A stretch of DNA of 64,000 nt from Plasmodiophora brassicae. Its lineage: Eukaryota > Endomyxa > Phytomyxea > Plasmodiophorida > Plasmodiophoridae. Each line of letters begins with the position of its first letter. The first letter of the stretch is position 1. The translations under genes were made by a program, and so were the position numbers. The stretch lies in assembly GCA_039704465.1 (NCBI GenBank), contig JASFAU010000003.1, positions 558,001-622,000 on the forward strand, written 5' to 3'. Of the stretch, positions 10,378 to 21,309 are shown piece after piece. The notes beneath the pieces were generated by a model. That model worked only from the letters and a program-made list of their open reading frames with translations, made no database searches and had not been told where the DNA came from.

Positions 10378-10509
10378 ATGGACACGTCATCGTCGTCTTC
10401 CAGCGAGAGCGAGCTCGGCGTTCAGGCGATTGCGGCACCAGTAGGCCATGGCCAGCCCGACCAGTCCGAAGTCAGGCCGAAGGGGCGCTGCCCCAGTGAC
10501 CTACCGTAA
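10378..10509 (+). CDS. short open frame, possible first exon, unknown
   Basis: A 43-residue frame with an ATG at 10378 starts MDTSSSSSSESELGVQ. It begins immediately after the Ty3 truncation point. It is too short to place in a family and may be chance. Confidence 0.2.
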   Translation: MDTSSSSSSESELGVQAIAAPVGHGQPDQSEVRPKGRCPSDLP

Positions 10510-11310
10510 AATACGCTGGGAGCTGCGGTAATTCCGGTTTTCTGCTCAAATTTCGCCTTGCTGAGACAATCATGTGCATTGGCGGATGGAATATTGACGT
10601 TTCTCATAAACTACAAACCCCCTTGACAGAGTGAGATATCGGTTCCCATCTCGTTGTACGATATGGGAGAACGTCCCGCCGTGCGCATCCGCTAATTTGA
10701 ATTGAGCTTGCGTAGTCGACGTCGTCAAAACAAATGCGCCTTACGGCGGAACCTTTACCGGTACAACAATGACTCCGATCATACGAGCTGTACGGCAGGA
10801 ACCGACACCTCCACAGCTTCCGCTGTACGTCAGAAGTTGTGCATCGCCAGTAGAAGTAGCCGATTCCCAATTAGAGCATACGGGGCGCGTCAAGGTAGCT
10901 GAGAAAACCGGTGACACATTCTTGAAACTAGTACTTCTAAGGTTTTCCAGTTGTCAGTATTGCACGTGCCTCAAAACGGTGTAACCGGAATGCATATTTA
11001 AGCTGCATTCGTCGGCCCAACTCTCAGGCAGACCTAAACGTATAGGTGTGCGCAATGACGTCATTCAACGGATAAAACCTTCATTCCCGGGTGGACATAT
11101 GCCTAATGCCTGTCAGACAACACAATATTGTCACGTAGGAACTACGAGAAAGTCGCAGCCAGGGACCACATATATACTCTACTAATGCTGCAGTTCATGC
11201 GCCTTTGGCTACAGAGGAACCCGACCCGGCTGTCAACATACGGCATCTGCACGTACGGTTCACATGCGCGCAGAAGTCTCAAAAGTGCGTAACTGAGTGG
11301 TGGTTGGCCG
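10510..11310. other. no recognisable gene
   Basis: Short overlapping frames without family resemblance. No repeat or RNA gene seen. It ends at the hAT element. Confidence 0.4.
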
Positions 11311-14031
11311 TAGGGGTCGGCGCGGTTTGGTTTGGTTTGGTTTGGTTTTTTGAGGGCCGAACCGAACTAAACCAAACCAAACTATATGTAGGGGCTACAA
11401 ACCGGAACCAAACTACACCAGACCTCCGGAACCGAAACCAAACCAACAAACCGTGGAAACCGTGGTTTATGTGAGTCACGACAATGTGTGGCGTATAGAG
11501 GCTCCTACTCCAACTCCTTCAGAAGAAGGTCGATGACATCATCATTGTCGGCGAGGTCGCGTTGCTGATCGGCATCCAGCTTATCCATCCTCGCACGAAA
11601 CGCTGCGTTCAGGTCGTCAGGAACCGCAACCTTGAGCTTTCGGAAGAGGTCCAGCCACGACCGGCAACACATTTCTGCTTTGAACATCGGACTCGCCAGT
11701 GACTCGCGTCCATCGTAAGCGCGTCCGGCTGCGCTGTTGGCGCGCTCAGAAGGAATGAACGTTGCCGGAATGGCAAGATAGTCCATTGCCATGGCATACA
11801 ATCGCCTATACTTCTTCCGGTTGCTGTGCCACCAGCTGATGACGTCCGCTTGACGTGGCTGCATATTCTCATTCACTGTCGCTACGAATAACGACAGTTC
11901 CTTGTCAATCCCTTCCAACGAAGTTCTAAACATGGAATGTCAGTGACACCAAGAAGTACCGAAATTAATAGGCTACGTACGCTTCGGCACTATAGCCGCC
12001 ATCATTCCATAAGTCGTCATCCGTGTCAGCTTCAGCAGGCGGTTCCTCTTCAGCGTCAGATAGAGCGCTGTACGTCAGCAGGTCCAGTTTGACGATCAGA
12101 GTTTTTGTCTTGGTGAGTAAAGGCCCTTCAGTCTTCGCATTGCGGGGGTCGAGGAACATGGACACAAGCGCAGCGTCCGAATTCAGATGCGGCTCATACT
12201 TCCGATGGTAGTCGAGAATGCTCGGTATCGCGTCGCGCATCACGTTGTCGCGTTCACACGTTTCGAGGAACTGTCGGCAGTGAGAGATCATCTTTTCATT
12301 AGCCATTAGCCCGGACAGCCACAGACAGTGTTGGGTACGAGTCTCCGCCGAGAAAGGTGGTAAGCCTCGCTGGCAATTCTAGAAACGAAGTTACATGGTG
12401 CAAGTGCAGCCAATCGTCATCGGTCAGACGATAATCGGCAAGGTCCGCTTTGCACTGAGCATGCTTAGCAATCATATCGAGAGCAGGCTGCAGCGCAATG
12501 CACTGCTTGATCATGATATGTGTGGAGTTGAAGCGGGTGCGGCAATCTGTGCAAGGTGGTTCAAATTCCTTGTCGAGCAACCCCTTGCACACGGATCGGA
12601 ATACAGCACGCCTGACCTTACTGACGCGTACGGTCGACAGAAGGCCACGAAGGCGCGTCAAGGCGGGTTCGACAACATCGACGGCAGATTTGATGCCAAG
12701 CTGCAGGGTGTGCATCGCGCACCGGAGGAGATTTCTCGGTTCGACGATTCGATGGCCAGATGCTGTCATCGTCGACGACACATATTCTGCAGCAGCGATG
12801 GCATCTGAGCCGTTATCGTTGACAACCGCCAAAATCTTATCGTCGATCTGGAAATCCGAGAGTCGTTCACATATCGCGGTGCCAATCCGTTTCCCTGCAC
12901 CTTTCCCCGGATCGATGTAAGTAAAGTCGAGTAGGCAAGTCAGAAGAAGACCAACAGAAGTGTCTATCCAATGCAATGTAACAGGGTACAATCCCTGCAA
13001 TTTCGGATTCGACCAGCCATCGAAAGTCGTGCTGACCTTCGAAGGAACGGTAGCGAAGTACTCCATTAGCATGGAACGGAGGATGAAATATAGTTTGAGG
13101 ATCCCTCGTTTGATCGTGCGAGCGGATTTCGGTTCGAAACCGGGGCACAGCGTGCGAGAATACTCGCGGAAGGAGTCCTCTTCAGAGAGTGTATGAACGT
13201 CACCACGACGGACGACATACATGACGACAGCAGCATCGTTTATCGCCACACGATGCGACGGCAAGGTTGTCGAAGTGATCAGCGTCTGACGAGAAGTGGT
13301 CTTGACATGACCCTCGGTGATACCGTGCTTCTGCTTCAGATGTTTCAAAATCGTACCAGTGGACGAAGACATGGACCAAGTCAGTCCACAATGCTTGCAT
13401 TGGCGCCTCGTCCCATCATCCGATTCAAACCAATGGCATTGGTGCCATTTCTCCTGTGGAAACGAGCGACGGCGCTTCCGCGATTGAACGACGGTGCCGG
13501 ATTCGACAACTGCAGCGACGACGGTGGCGCTTTGGATTGCTTCGGAGCTGCCACGAGCAGCGGAAGAAACGGTCAGGGCGGTCTCAGAGCGAATGCTGGG
13601 GGGAACAAACTCGACCCGAGTCTCGGACGATGACGATGAATCGTGGACGCTGATGCTTTCTCCATCTAGGCGATGACCAGGCATGACAGAGTCGAGAACA
13701 GAGCCTCCTACACTTCGAAACTCTCCGAGCGCGATACAGAGAGGGCGTGCGGCGGTGCGGCTGAGGCTACGGCCTACGGGCTACCGTGCGTACAGCGCGC
13801 TCGCGGTTCGGGATTCCTGTATTACTAGCGCATCTGTCATATATACAGCCACCCAGTGCGAACCACGGTTCAAACCGGTTCCACCGGAACCAAACCGGTT
13901 TGAACCGGTTTGGGCTGACCTCGAACTAAACCAAACCAAACTAAACCAATTGGGTCTACCTGGAACCAAAACCGCGCAGTTTCGGTTTGGTTCACGGTTT
14001 CTGGTTCGAAACCAAACCGCGCCGACCCCTA
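11311..14031. mobile_element. hAT DNA transposon, 2.7 kb
   Basis: Terminal inverted repeats begin TAGGGGTCGGCGCGGTTTGG at 11311 and, inverted, end at 14031. Both ends continue into GGTTT-rich subterminal repeats (about 11328-11460 and 13860-14015). TGGCCG borders both sides (11305-11310 and 14032-14037); hAT elements usually duplicate 8 bp, so the rest may have diverged. A transposase gene fills the centre. Confidence 0.85.
11505..13684 (-). CDS. hAT transposase (BED finger, RNase H-like core, hATC domain)
   Basis: The protein starts at ATG 13684. A BED-type zinc finger lies at about residues 78-120 (WHQCHWF, RRQCKHCG, LKHLKQKHG). The core has FDGWSNPKLQG and AVVNDNGSDAIAAAEY (about 220-300), including catalytic acidic positions, and RCAMHTLQLGIK. 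The second part (12306-11981) has SMFLDPRNAK. The C-terminal hATC dimerisation domain has DVISWWHSNRKKYRRLY and IPATFIPSERANSAAG. A 55-nt GT-AG intron at 11926-11980 joins the last two parts in frame. Around 12300 the frame shifts by one (PTLSVA into SGLMANEKM); this is a mutation or an unrecognised signal, so the copy may be inactive. Confidence 0.85.
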
Positions 14032-14387
14032 TGGCCGGGGGCGGGAAGCACCAGATGGGCAGCGGTCGCCAGTTGCCGGTGGTCGGACATCGGAGGCCCC
14101 CATTTTCAGAGCAGCCCACTTTGCTGACGCCCTGGGCTACGGAATCAAAAAAGGTGAAATTTATGAGGGAGGGTGGGTGACACCTGAGTAACTTTGTGAA
14201 CCTTGTTAGTATTGATTGAGGATCTCGGAAGGATCTCGGGACGTCATTGCGGGTGAGTCACGTCTGCCGTGAATCACGACTGTCATGGACTGGTATGCAT
14301 GAGTCACGCGACAGTGTGGACGGTGAGAGTGTACCACCAGGAATAAAGGACATTCCCTAAAAGCATTCCTGCCGTGAACACTTCGAT
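14032..14387. other. no gene; repeated GAGTCACG motifs
   Basis: Contains several copies of (T)GAGTCACG or TGAATCACG (about 14245-14320) and an 11-bp duplication next to the truncated Ty3-C end at about 14385. Nothing else is recognised. Confidence 0.4.
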
Positions 14388-17269
14388 TTAACACTTCGAT
14401 TTAAGTATGTTGTCCAGGTTCCGGTGATCACTGTGGACCAGGGTCTGGTGCTGCGCGGAATCGAGGAACTGGCGCCACTTCTCAAACGACTGAACAATCG
14501 CTAACATCTCCTTATCGTGAATCTTGTAGTTGAGCTCCTCCTTCGTCAACTTACGAGAGTAGAACGCGAGTGGTCGCAGCTCATCGTCCGCGTCCCGCTG
14601 GGAGAGGACCATAGCAATAGCGAAGTCCGACGCGTCGGTCTCCACCTCGCAGGGCCGATCGGGGTGAAAGTGGGCCAGGACTGGGGCCGACGTAAAGGCG
14701 GCTTGTAAGGAGCGGAAGGCGTCCTGTTCCCGATCAGTCCAGCGGAAGGCGACGTCTTCACGAGTAAGATTGGTTAACGGTAGAGCAATCTCGCCGAAGT
14801 GAGGAATGAATTTGCGGTAGATTCGCGAAGCCCAGGAAGACGCGGACGCCGTTCGCGTCCTTGGGTGGTTCCCACGCCAATATGGTATCCACACGGGACT
14901 GATCGAGGCGAACTCCTGCAGCGGAGATGACGTAGCCCAGGAACTCGACTTCCCGAGCGTCGAAGGAGCACTTCGAAAGCTTCGCGCTCAGATTGGCCTG
15001 TCGTAGGCGGTCGAGGACGAGTTTAACGTGCCGTTCGTGCTCCTGTGCGTCGCGAGAGAACACGAGGATGTCGTCGAGATAGACGACAACGAATACGTCA
15101 ACATAATCCCGGAATAGATCGTTCATAAAGCCTTGAAATGCTGCCGGGCCGTTGGACAGCCCGAAAGGCATCACCAGGTACTCGAACAGGCCGTATGGCG
15201 TGCGGAACGCGGTTTTCCATTCGTCACCGTCACGGATACGGATCTGGTTGTAAGCGCCACGAAGGTCAATCTTCGTGAACACGCGCGCCGCGCTCAGTTG
15301 CGCCAGGATCTGGTCGATGAGGTATCGGGTAGCGGTTCTTCACGGTAGCCGCATTCAGGCCCCGATAGTCGACACAGAGGCGGAGAGAGCCATCCTTCTT
15401 TTTTGCGAAGAGGATCGGTGCCCCCGCTGACGACTTCGATGGACGAATGAACCCCGATTCCAAGTTTGCCTTCAGGTATTGTTTGAGTGCAACTTGTTCC
15501 CTCGGAGATAGCCCGTACAAGCGACCAAACGGGGGTTCCATGCCCGGTTTCAGGTCGATACAACAGTCGTATGGGCGATGAGCAGGTAAGGACGTGGCCC
15601 CGGTTTCGACGAAGACATCCGTAAACTCAGCGTACTTGTCTGGAAGATGGGGCGAGTCGTCTGGTTCTTCGAGCGGTGTCCACATCGTGTGGACCGCGTA
15701 ACACGCCGAACCGTCCTCCGCAGCCGCATCCAGGAATGCATCGATATCGAGCGCGCAAACGTCGATGCATGCGGGGTCTTGCGGCACGGCTGCAGCACCA
15801 ACGACTTCGTCGTCGACGGCGTCGGAATCCACCCCGGTCGCGGACGCAGGTTCGTCAAAAGGCGGCCAAGGTGTCCGGTCACAAGGTGAAGTGTCCAGCC
15901 AGGCCTCAAAGGCAGCGTCTCGCCTGGTTTCCCAGGCGCGCAGGAGGGCTGCCGAGGCGAGGATCTGAGTAGCCGCTTGCCGTTCGGAAAGTTGCTGGCG
16001 AGCATCGCGAAGCAGACCCCATAAGACGACACCGCGCCGAACCCATAACGCATCGGGATATGTAGTCGGGGTTGCGGCCTCGGTGGTAACGGTTGCCATG
16101 CTGCGCCGGCTAAGGGGTGGGCGGCGGCACCCACCACGCCATTCGGCTGGCCGGCGATGGCACGAATGACCGGATCGAACTGGAGATAGACTCGCGGCAG
16201 AAGTCGACGACTTGGCCACGTTTGCAGACGCGGGGCCCTCGGTCGCGGCTGGGTTGAAAGGCCCATCGCGGACGGTGGGTCGGCAACCGTTCAGGGGTGC
16301 GGACAAGGAAATCCAGGCGAAACAAGCGCCGAAACCGCATCCCAGTAGCGCGAGCCGAAAGATCCAGGCGACAAGGGCGCCGGAGCAGAGACAGACAAGG
16401 AGAGGCAGTAGCGCTATGCAAACCAGCCACAGGCCCACAAAACATACTCGAAGGCCAGATGTGACCCACGATTCAGCCGCCACAGAGGCTGGGGTGTGGG
16501 TCACGGCCGACAAGACGGGACCGCCATCAGTTCGCTGTTGACGCGGAGAGCAGGCATCGGAGCGCTGGTCCAAGGTGAACGCAGGAGGATCCGACGGGCG
16601 AGAAGCTCCATCAGCGACTCGGCTCTCGCCTACCGGAATCATGGGGTCGACCTTGTCTAGCGTCGATACTGTAAGAGGTGAGCGACGTGGCGGAGCCGGT
16701 GTCGATGTTGGGGTCGCCGAGTCACGGCGGGCAGCAGATCGCTGACGCCAGTCGATCACAGGATTATGGTGTTCGAGCCACGGCATCCCGAGAATGATGG
16801 GATGGTTGGGAGCGCGGATCACATTCAAAATCAAGTTGCTGTCCTGGAACTGACCGTCGACCCTCACAGCCATGGGTAGCGTCTTCTGCGACACCGGCGG
16901 TAGGGCCCTGCCATCAACCACTTTGACAGCAATCGCCTGCTGCTTCGCAACGCAGGGAATGTCGTTCGACCGAGCGAAGGACCAGTCGACGAACGAAGAC
17001 GTAGCGCCACAATCGATAAGGGCCTTAGTCGAGATGACACGTGATGCGATAAATAGCTGAATGGGGACAGTGACAGACGGGACGAATTGTACGCTGGAAT
17101 AAATAGAAGAGATAAAGAGGCAATCGGGTTCAAGAATGTCGTCATGTAGTGGGCGATCCGCGAACCCGGCTCGGATCACCCGCGAACATTTCCCTGCTGG
17201 GACCGGGGGCACTGGTTCGCCATGTGTCCCGGTTCGCGACAGCGAAAACAGCGGCCTTCGCGGCGACAA
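14388..17269 (-). pseudogene. Ty3-C pol: protease, membrane-like linker, reverse transcriptase, partial RNase H
   Basis: The gag and pol frames overlap by 94 bases. Retropepsin has [13 protein letters not shown] (Asp about 86) and ILGMPWLEHHNP. A linker of nearly 300 residues follows and contains a strongly hydrophobic segment (residues about 273-320, bases 16453-16310), unusual for Ty3 elements. RT has LRLCVDYRGLN, FTKIDLRGAYNQIRI and the catalytic VVYLDDILVFS. RNase H starts with VETDASDFAIAMVLSQR and stops after HSDHRNL. Two single-base frameshifts break RT: near 15325 (NRYPIP into HRPDPG) and near 14830 (LGFAN into LPQIH). It is a dead copy. Confidence 0.88.
16310..16453 (-). other. hydrophobic segment between Ty3-C protease and RT
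   Basis: About 48 residues, dominated by Leu, Val, Cys, Ala, Trp and Phe (start VCFVGLWLVCIALLPLLV), could form one or two membrane spans. The same segment recurs at 43650-43770, and a comparable one lies in Ty3-A near 22430. Confidence 0.6.
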
Positions 17270-18108
17270 CGGTCCCGCTCCTCGTCGGTCAGCGGCTGCA
17301 GCGCGCTTGTGGCCACGTTCAAAATCGCAGTCGACGGCACCGGGAACAGCGGCGCCAGATGGACCGCCTTATCCACCATGGCGGAGAAGCTGCGCAGCTG
17401 CCACTTGTACAGCTCCTCGGCCAGCGCAGGGGTCAGCGATGTGCGCAGCTTCTCGGCCAGCGAGGAGTCGCTTAGACGGCAGTCCGGGTCGCGGGCGACA
17501 GCGACAAAGTAGCGGCGACGAAACTCCACGAGATGCCCGGCAAACGGGCCCGTCTGGCGCAGGGCGTCAAATTCAGCCTTGGCGCGCGCGGCAGTGATCT
17601 CCGGAAAGTTCTCCAGGAGCATTGTCTTGAGGGCCTGCGGGGACGATGGCTTGATAGCCACGTACAGCTTCAGCGCCACGCCGTCCAGGCTCGACGCCAA
17701 CAGGCTCCTGGCCGCATTCGACAGCGGTGCCGTTGACGTCGGATCCGCGTCAGCGAAGCGGCAAAACTCGTCGAACCACGTCGTCGCAGACATTGGATCG
17801 ACCGAGTCATCGCCCGTGAACGTGTGCAGCCGGACTGGTGTCGAGTACGATATGGTCGACAAGGGAGTCGGCGGTCGATCAGGATCAATGGTTTCGGTCT
17901 TGGGGACGATGGACGGGCTGGCGGCGACCTGCGCCAAGATCTCAGCGCGCTGCTGCCGGAGCATGGCGTCGATGTCGGCGCGCTGTGCCTGGAGCGCCTC
18001 CGCTACGATCGCCGCGATCGTGCTGGTCAGCGCCGATACGGGTGTGTTCAATGGCTCCTCGTCGGGGTCCTGGTGATCGCGGTTGCGTTGGGTTCCACGA
18101 GTGTCCAT
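17176..18108 (-). CDS. Ty3-C Gag with CCHC zinc knuckle
   Basis: An intact 310-residue frame starts at ATG 18108. Capsid-like helical region with TWFDEFCRFADADP and FDALRQTGPFAGHLVEFRRR. The C-terminal nucleocapsid knuckle is CFRCREPGHMANQC, the canonical CX2CX4HX4C. It packages element RNA into virus-like particles. The pol frame begins upstream of the gag stop in another phase. Confidence 0.88.
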   Translation of the reverse strand: MDTRGTQRNRDHQDPDEEPLNTPVSALTSTIAAIVAEALQAQRADIDAMLRQQRAEILAQVAASPSIVPKTETIDPDRPPTPLSTISYSTPVRLHTFTGDDSVDPMSATTWFDEFCRFADADPTSTAPLSNAARSLLASSLDGVALKLYVAIKPSSPQALKTMLLENFPEITAARAKAEFDALRQTGPFAGHLVEFRRRYFVAVARDPDCRLSDSSLAEKLRTSLTPALAEELYKWQLRSFSAMVDKAVHLAPLFPVPSTAILNVATSALQPLTDEERDRCRREGRCFRCREPGHMANQCPRSQQGNVRG

Positions 18109-18126
18109 GGTGAAGGTCGGTCATAC

Positions 18127-18222
18127 TGTCACGACTATACGACGACGCGTTGACCGACTGCCGTCGGTCCCCGCTCGCACGGACTTTATTCCGGCGCCGA
18201 CCTGCTATGTCGACGCCTGACA
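18127..18222 (-). repeat. possible 5' LTR of Ty3-C
   Basis: The segment runs TGTCACGAC to GCCTGACA on plus, ends in the TG...CA pattern, and contains AATAAA on the minus strand. No partner LTR is present in the window, so the assignment is tentative. Confidence 0.4.
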
Positions 18223-18475
18223 TATGTGATGATACGTCAAGACTAAAATCGACTGGACCGTGGCATTGCACCGATCCGGAGCGTCGCCCACCACTACCTT
18301 TTATCTGTTCGTGTCATGGCTATAATAGGCAACTTCACCAAATTTCTTCGGTGTGTCCGTTTTCATCACGCTCACACTGCGGAACAGCCGGCCGGCGTTG
18401 ATCGGACCTCAGGTGCGAGAACAAATGACGTATTCATTAGAGTTCGTCATAATTACCGGATCATCCGGTAATTAT

Positions 18476-18671
18476 TGTCAAGGACCATGTCGTACCACCG
18501 GCACACGGTGACGCCGTGACTGTGCGCGACTGCGTAACGTCCACGGCAGAGGCTCCGCCACTGACGCCGTTGTCGGTAACGGCTTGGCAAGCCCCTGTTA
18601 CACAGCGTTACGTCGCCGCCGTCTCGCGCCGATGTCGGTCGGAATAAATCACTTCGTTATCGTCTTCATCA
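18476..18671 (+). repeat. copia LTR plus adjoining tRNA-Asn-half primer site
   Basis: A 196-bp LTR (TGTCAAGG to TTCATCA) is followed at 18672 by GATTAACAGTCGTACGCG, the same primer-binding sequence used by the other copia elements here. Only about 70 bp of interior remain before the decayed Tnp2 gene begins. The same LTR occurs at 19040-19234 and, in pieces, at 45286-45447 and 46215-46268. Confidence 0.8.
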
Positions 18672-18769
18672 GATTAACAGTCGTACGCGTTCTACGCGCT
18701 TAGAGGCGGCGAGCCCACCGGCGCCCCGCGCGCCGGTGCCATCCAGTGCCAGTCCCGCGTCACTGTCAG

Positions 18770-19650
18770 ACTTGGAATTTATTTGTTCGCAATTTCGCTG
18801 GCGCGACTGGAGTCGGTCATACCACCATCACTGTTCACGATCTCGGTATGTCTACCCGCGCGCAGCATCATTGTTTTCTCTAACCCTCAAACGATGTTTG
18901 ATCAGATGCATTCCTTAGTGCATCTACCCGACATAATTCTTCGTTGGGGTCCTTTGTACGGATTTATCTGGACGTTCCCCATGGAGCGTTGGATCTTCTT
19001 TATGAAGGAGAACCTGGAATCGACGATTTCCCAAACCATTGTCAAGGACCATGTCGTACCACCGGCACACGGTGACGCCGTGACTGTGTGCGACTGCGTA
19101 CCGTCCACGGCAGAGGCTCCGCCACAGACGCCGTTGTCGGTAACGGCTTGGCAAGCCCCTGTTACATAGCGTTACGTCGCCGCCGTCTCGCGCCGATGTC
19201 GGTCGGAATAAATCACTTCGTTATCGTCTTCACAACCATTAATATCGCTGGCAATCTCCAGATGACTTTGGGTGCTGTTTTCCTACGAGGTCATTATCAC
19301 CAGTTCTATTCGGTGGCAAAGGGCAACATGCTTCTCTTTGGCGAAAACTCTGGCAGCGTCGAAGACGCTATGCCTGCTACTCTGATGATGCTGCCCATTG
19401 AAGTTCGCGCACCGCTTTCGACATACGAACTGTCAGACGTCGAGCGGTGCTGGCTGCATGCCCATATTATAACCTCTGGGCACTGGACGTTTTTATCCTA
19501 TGACCATTCGTGGAGGTACCGGTATGTCTGGTGAAGGATTTCGAAGTCACGACCAACCGGCGGATTAGTACCTTCGCGATGATGCTGGACAACCTGGCGA
19601 ATTTTGATGAATTTTGTTCGCACTACAAGTCTGCATACGGGGGAGTTTGC
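18770..19650 (+). pseudogene. second Tnp2/DUF4218 transposase, 5'-truncated, part 1
   Basis: Homologous to the C-terminal third of the transposase at 773-4619. It has LVHLPDIILRWGPLYGFIWT and MERWIFFMKENLEST (DUF4218), then, after a solo LTR is removed, INIAGNLQMTLGAVFLRGHY, then CWLHAHI and LDNLANFDEFC. The reading frame is restored across the solo LTR. It starts abruptly at about 18770 after the copia LTR piece, and it is cut at 19650 by Ty3-A. Continuations lie at 33607-33696 and 38967-39445. Confidence 0.85.
19040..19234 (+). mobile_element. solo copia LTR
   Basis: A 195-bp LTR, TGTCAAGG to CTTCACA, is flanked by the exact 5-bp duplication ACCAT (19035-19039 and 19235-19239). Removing it with one duplicate restores the transposase frame. 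Such solos arise by LTR-LTR recombination. Confidence 0.92.
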
Positions 19651-19784
19651 TGTTATGGCACGGCCGCGACGGGGGTCGCGCAGCCGCGCAGTTTGAATAA
19701 ACGTCCACGGCAACCGACGGCTTCGGCAGTCGGTTAATTCCGTGTTGTGGAGACAATAGTCGTCCGTCGTGTCGTCTCCTGACA
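19651..19784 (+). repeat. Ty3-A 5' LTR
   Basis: 134 bp, TGTTATGGC to CTCCTGACA. Contains AATAAA. Identical by eye to 33473-33606. Confidence 0.95.
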
Positions 19785-19833
19785 TCTTAACCGACTTTAA
19801 CCGTTCGTCACCGTCTGTCGTCGCCTCGTCTGT

Positions 19834-19912
19834 CGCCGTCTGTCGTCACCGTCTGTCTGTCGCCGTCTGTCGTCACCGTCTGTCTGTCGCCGTCTGTCGT
19901 CACCGTCTGTCC
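19834..19912 (+). repeat. 27-bp tandem repeat in Ty3-A leader
   Basis: Nearly three copies of a 27-bp unit (CGCCGTCTGTCGTCACCGTC followed by TGTCTGT) lie between the 5' LTR and gag. Probably replication slippage in the untranslated leader. Confidence 0.85.
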
Positions 19913-19971
19913 TCGCATCGTCTCTCGTTCGGCCTGTCCGCCCCATTCGTTCTTCGATCGTGTACGTATCG

Positions 19972-21309
19972 ATGACGGTCACGCGCTCCGGCTCGACGGG
20001 CTCGACGGCTGACGAAGCCAAGTGCCCAACGACGCCTCCCTCTCCCATCGACCCAACGACCCTGGCCGATGTGGACGCCGCCGATCGCGCCCTCGCGGTG
20101 TCTTACGGGCCTTCCAGATCCAACAGGATGCGTTCTTCACGGAAATGCGGGCTCGCGCTGAGGAGCAGCTGAAGATCTTTACCACCGCGCTCGCCAGTCC
20201 ACACTCTACGCCGCCTACGCCCATGACCGATCCCTCGGCAACATCTGCTGAGCCGTCGTCACATCGCAACGATCCTGTTGTCACGACGACTAAGGTGTCG
20301 TTGAGCGAATTTTCCGGCAATTCCGACGACCTGCCGGCGAGCGACTGGCTGGCGCTATTCGCTAGCATTGCCCGTGTCGATCTCTCGTCGACCCAGCCCC
20401 TTTCAGCGGGCGCTCGCGCGCTCCTGGCTAGCTGCCTGAAGGGCGAAGCGCGTTTCGTTTTTCGTCAACTGGATGCGACCGCCTCCCCAGCAGCGTTCGC
20501 CGCGCTGCTCCGGTTTAATTTTCCAGAACCGGACGTCGAGACCCTACATAGAATCCCGGTTCGACGCTCTTCGTCAAACGGGACCGTTCGATGCTCATCT
20601 GCGTCGGTTCATGTACCTGTACAACGCCGTACAGTCGGCCTCGAAGGGTGAGTACATTCTCCCGTCAAAGCGCCTGGCGACGAAGTTCCGCAAGTCGCTC
20701 GTCCCAGAGCTTTCGACCGAGCTTTTCAAGCTCAATCCGCCGACATTCGACGCCATGGTCAAAGAGGCAGCGCGCCTGGCCCCCCTCTATGCCCCGGCAC
20801 AAGCGCTCCTCGCTACGGATGCCTCGCCGGGGTGACGTCCTTCAAGCTTCGAGACGTACTCGTTGAGAAGCTCGCTCCTAGCCCCTCGGTCTATGACAAG
20901 CAGCCTGTCGTCTGACTGCTGGTTGCCTGTATGTGACTATTGTCTGTCTGGTTTATTTCGGGCCGTCTGGCCTCACGCCCTCCACTGCGTCTCCGGAGTC
21001 CGTGACGGTCTCCGGAAGTCCGCGGTCTATTCTGGGACACACACGACTGGTCTGGCGGGACAGCTGACTGTGCTAGTCCGGAACGGATCGGCAATGTTGG
21101 CGGGCCGTGTCGGGACAGGGGTTATGACCGTGAACAACATCATAGGTGCTGCTATGCTGTACGTATGATACAGCCGGCCAGTCGGACCAAGCTAACGTCG
21201 GAGGAGCGCGAGCGCTGCAAACGGCAAGGATTGTGCATGTATTGCCGGCAGCCCGGACATATGGTCGCAACATGCCCACATCGTCCGCCGGGAAATGGTC
21301 AAGGGTGAC
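19972..21309 (+). pseudogene. Ty3-A Gag, frameshifted
   Basis: Starts at ATG 19972. The frame changes near 20100 and again near 20545, joining ALAV, FRAFQIQQDAFFTEMRAR and SRFDALRQTGPFDAHLRRF. It ends with a zinc knuckle [14 protein letters not shown] (21230-21271) and a stop at 21309. The capsid region resembles Ty3-C Gag (FDALRQTGPF). With two frameshifts it cannot give a full Gag as read, despite identical LTRs. Confidence 0.8.

Larger units (their letters stand above)
14388..18222 (-). mobile_element. Ty3/gypsy element Ty3-C, truncated in RNase H
   Basis: Minus-strand order: possible 5' LTR (18222-18127), gag (18108-17176), protease-linker-RT (17269-14758) and part of RNase H ending at about 14394. 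Integrase and the 3' LTR are missing. A closely related fragment lies at 43643-45285. Confidence 0.85.

Noticed and set aside
19834..19912. CRISPR-like repeat array
   Set aside because: Direct 27-bp tandem copies with no spacers, in the leader of a retrotransposon of a eukaryote.
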